From the NCBI GenBank assembly GCA_963576725.1, contig OY755240.1, positions 32,988,620 through 33,052,619 on the forward strand: a DNA stretch of 64,000 nt, read 5' to 3'. The first letter of the stretch is position 1, and each line of letters begins with the position of its first letter. The notes under the pieces are model-generated. The model did no database searches and was not told where the DNA came from. It was given only the letters and a program-made list of their open reading frames with translations. Shown here in pieces: positions 63,463-64,000 of the stretch. The translations under genes were made by a program, and so were the position numbers. Source of the DNA: Azorinus chamasolen. Taxonomy: Eukaryota; Mollusca; Bivalvia; Cardiida; Solecurtidae.

Positions 63463-63659
63463 GCATTTCAGACTCTTATCACTGGAGAGCCGCATAATGG
63501 GAGATTACTCTCAGGACCAACTATATTCTGTGCAGCTAAATTTATCATGATACTCGATTATCATGTACAATATGAATTCATGGCAGATCACCAGTTGTTG
63601 TAGTCTACACGGGTGATGTTACATTTAGTTGATGACAGTTAATTAATTTACCTTTAAGC

Positions 63660-63800
63660 ACTTTACACCAGAAATGTGCATTTGCAAACAGAATAGATTC
63701 AGATCAGACGTCTCCTGTAGGAACCATCTGATTAGGGTCTGCTATGTTTACCTACGGAATAATTGAAATATGATTATAAAGTTTCTGCAATGGCCAAAAG
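63660..63800. repeat. Hairpin MITE (family A) downstream of the stop codon
   Basis: GCAAACAGAATAGATTCAGA ... GTCTCCTGTAGGAACCATCT ... GGTCTGCTATGTTTACC; the termini are worn. It could lie within the XRCC1 3' UTR. Confidence 0.7.
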
Positions 63801-63851
63801 TTCCTGTGTTGATGTATGTGTGTGAAGCTGGCTCAGCAATCAACCATCAAC

Positions 63852-64000
63852 CATCAACATTCGTTTTTATATAAGGAAACCGAATGTTGATCTGGAATGT
63901 CGAGCTCGCCCATCAACATTCGTTTTTATATAAGGAAACCGAATGTTGATCTGGAATGTCTAGCTCGCCCATCAACATTCGTTTTTATATAAGGAAATCG
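63852..64000 (+). repeat. 59 bp tandem hairpin repeat, at least 2.5 units, cut by the window end
   Basis: Units start at 63852, 63911 and 63970. Each begins CATCAACATTCG and returns as CGAATGTTGAT 17 bases later, so every unit is a stem-loop (12/11 bp arms), followed by CTGGAATGTCGAGCTCGCC. Confidence 0.92.

Noticed and set aside
1..64000. Bacterial or viral origin of the window
   Set aside because: No operons or long uninterrupted genes; one spliced animal gene and animal-type repeats throughout.

Overview
This window is a stretch of animal nuclear DNA, most likely from a bivalve mollusc. Its long AT-rich introns with GT/AG borders are filled with the dispersed repeats typical of bivalve genomes: arrays of roughly 150-180 bp core repeats, starting in palindromes such as AGCTCACC...GGTGAGCT, preceded by (GTCC/GTCT)n microsatellite, and ending in AGGGCC..GGCCCTCTTGTTT. 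A Dreissena-like bivalve is possible, but species is inference. A 200-base run of N (17211-17410) is an assembly gap.

The only protein-coding gene supported is XRCC1, the scaffold of single-strand-break and base-excision repair. It runs on the + strand from 20328 to the stop codon at 63462 in sixteen consecutive exons whose splice phases all agree (1809 nt, 602 residues plus stop). The exons give the N-terminal DNA polymerase beta-binding domain (20.3-32.4 kb), a Ser/Lys-rich linker with likely nuclear localisation signals (33.7-36.7 kb), BRCT1 (37.0-41.1 kb), an acidic linker with a conserved CK2/FHA-type motif (48.8-54.1 kb), and BRCT2 with the C-terminus (54.6-63.5 kb). The first coding exon (about 17 residues by comparison with vertebrate XRCC1) was not found; it is in the gap, in unrecognised sequence, or outside the window.

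1-20.3 kb holds no recognisable gene. It carries pogo-like MITEs with TA target duplications, several families of hairpin MITEs with TTAACCC/GGGTTAA ends, small tandem arrays, a 1.73 kb foldback transposon with an 8 bp target duplication (12178-13911), a tRNA-derived relic and a CpG-rich patch (16.84-17.08 kb).

20.3-64 kb: the XRCC1 introns are almost entirely mobile-element sequence. There are dozens of hairpin-MITE copies, about ten Helentron/'pearl'-like arrays, three likely hAT-type elements (26778-28269, 39253-40564, 51491-52357), a mariner relic, and an inverted pair of 500 bp MITEs enclosing two exons. Two exons show tandem amplification of their own 3' end together with the 5' splice site; at 37.16 kb this produced a 39 bp minisatellite of about 20 units, the most striking structure here. 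Long open frames over that array are repeat artefacts.
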